From an uncultured Oscillospiraceae bacterium (GTDB taxonomy: Bacteria; Bacillota; Clostridia; Oscillospirales; Oscillospiraceae), in the NCBI GenBank assembly GCA_947631805.1, contig CANRNA010000105.1, positions 1 through 6,455 of the forward strand: 6,455 nucleotides of DNA. Reading direction: 5' to 3'. A model generated the notes under the pieces. It was not told the origin of the DNA, ran no database searches, and saw nothing but the letters and a program-made list of their open reading frames with translations. Below, piece by piece: positions 6,184 to 6,455 of this stretch (the stretch's first letter is position 1; the number at the start of each line of letters is the position of its first letter). The translations under genes were made by a program, and so were the position numbers.

Positions 6184-6193
6184 ATAATATAAT
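6165..6193 (+). promoter_or_regulatory. Promoter of the LysR-type regulator gene
   Basis: TTGATT (6165-6170) and a perfect TATAAT (6188-6193) on the plus strand are 17 nt apart. Transcription should start near 6200, about 35 nt before the ATG at 6235. The promoter overlaps the chr promoter face to face in an unusually AT-rich stretch (about 6155-6222). An 8-bp direct repeat CATTATAA occurs at 6154-6161 and 6216-6223. A clear T-N11-A LysR box could not be singled out because the region is nearly all A/T. Confidence 0.7.
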
Positions 6194-6234
6194 TAAATAA
6201 AGATAATAATAGATTCATTATAAGGCGGGATACC

Positions 6235-6455
6235 ATGACCATACGGCACATACGGATATTTCTGGCGGTGTGCGAGAGCGGCTGTAACACCACCCGGGCG
6301 GCCCAGGCGCTGCACATGTCCCAGCCAGCGGTGAGCCTGGCCGTCCGGGAGCTGGAGCAGTATTACGGCGTGGCCCTCTTCGACCGCATCGGGCGGCGGC
6401 TTCGGCTGACGGAGGCGGGCGAGCGCTTCCGGGATTACGCCGCCCACATCGCCAA
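6235..6455 (+). CDS. Partial LysR-type transcriptional regulator, N-terminal DNA-binding domain
   Basis: The first 73 residues of a protein that should be about 290-300 residues are present; the gene runs off the right edge. They form a standard LysR winged helix-turn-helix: MTIRHIRIFLAVCESG, then the recognition region AAQALHMSQPAVSLAVRELE (22-41), the hydrophobic GVALFDR (45-51) and the wing with LTEAGERF (58-65). The ligand-binding domain is not in view, so the effector is unknown. A weak GGCGGG site precedes the ATG. The gene is divergent from the chr operon with overlapping promoters, the classic layout for a LysR protein that represses itself and controls its neighbour. The regulator of the chr genes is therefore probably this protein, by inference from layout. 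Confidence 0.9.
   Translation, partial: MTIRHIRIFLAVCESGCNTTRAAQALHMSQPAVSLAVRELEQYYGVALFDRIGRRLRLTEAGERFRDYAAHIA

Noticed and set aside
6193..6447. 84-codon minus-strand frame opposite the LysR gene
   Set aside because: It is antisense to a clear LysR helix-turn-helix domain and has no ribosome binding site or domain of its own.

Overview
The window is about 6.5 kb of GC-rich DNA: the main genes run at roughly two-thirds G+C by partial hand counts. Strong AGGAGG-type ribosome binding sites, sigma-A-like promoters (TATAAT boxes) and gene families typical of Clostridia point to a high-GC gut Firmicute of the Oscillospiraceae/Ruminococcaceae kind. That placement is inference from style and gene content; no rRNA or other taxonomic marker is present. 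Nearly everything is on the minus strand. Only the LysR-type regulator at the right edge is on the plus strand.

From left to right: (1) the first 70 codons of a secreted protein (1-210, minus), with a clear promoter. (2) A terminator, then a small, very acidic unrecognised protein (347-697, minus) that is clearly lower in GC than its surroundings. (3) A two-gene ABC exporter operon (785-4158, minus). It encodes an ATPase and, overlapping it by ATGA, an 879-residue membrane protein whose N-terminal part is an ABC-exporter permease and whose C-terminal part is a complete CPBP/CAAX-type intramembrane protease. (4) A leader of about 170 nt in front of the ATPase gene. Its predicted 5' end coincides with the start of an 11-bp closing stem. 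The leader folds into a long branched hairpin and ends in a UUCG-capped intrinsic terminator just before the ribosome binding site. I read it as a candidate cis-regulatory RNA (riboswitch or attenuator) that I cannot assign to a known class. (5) A second minus-strand operon (4455-6131) with two tandem half-size ChrA-family transporters and a 176-residue protein with an internal repeat that may have a tubby/LURP-like fold, closed by a terminator. (6) An AT-rich intergenic stretch with two overlapping divergent promoters, serving the chr operon and the partial LysR-type gene (6235 to the window edge).

The two operons are separated by the chr terminator (4400-4430) and the ABC promoter (4332-4359), so they look independently controlled: the chr genes probably by the divergent LysR protein, and the ABC exporter-protease probably by premature termination in its leader. 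The most novel points are the leader RNA and the exporter-protease fusion it would control.
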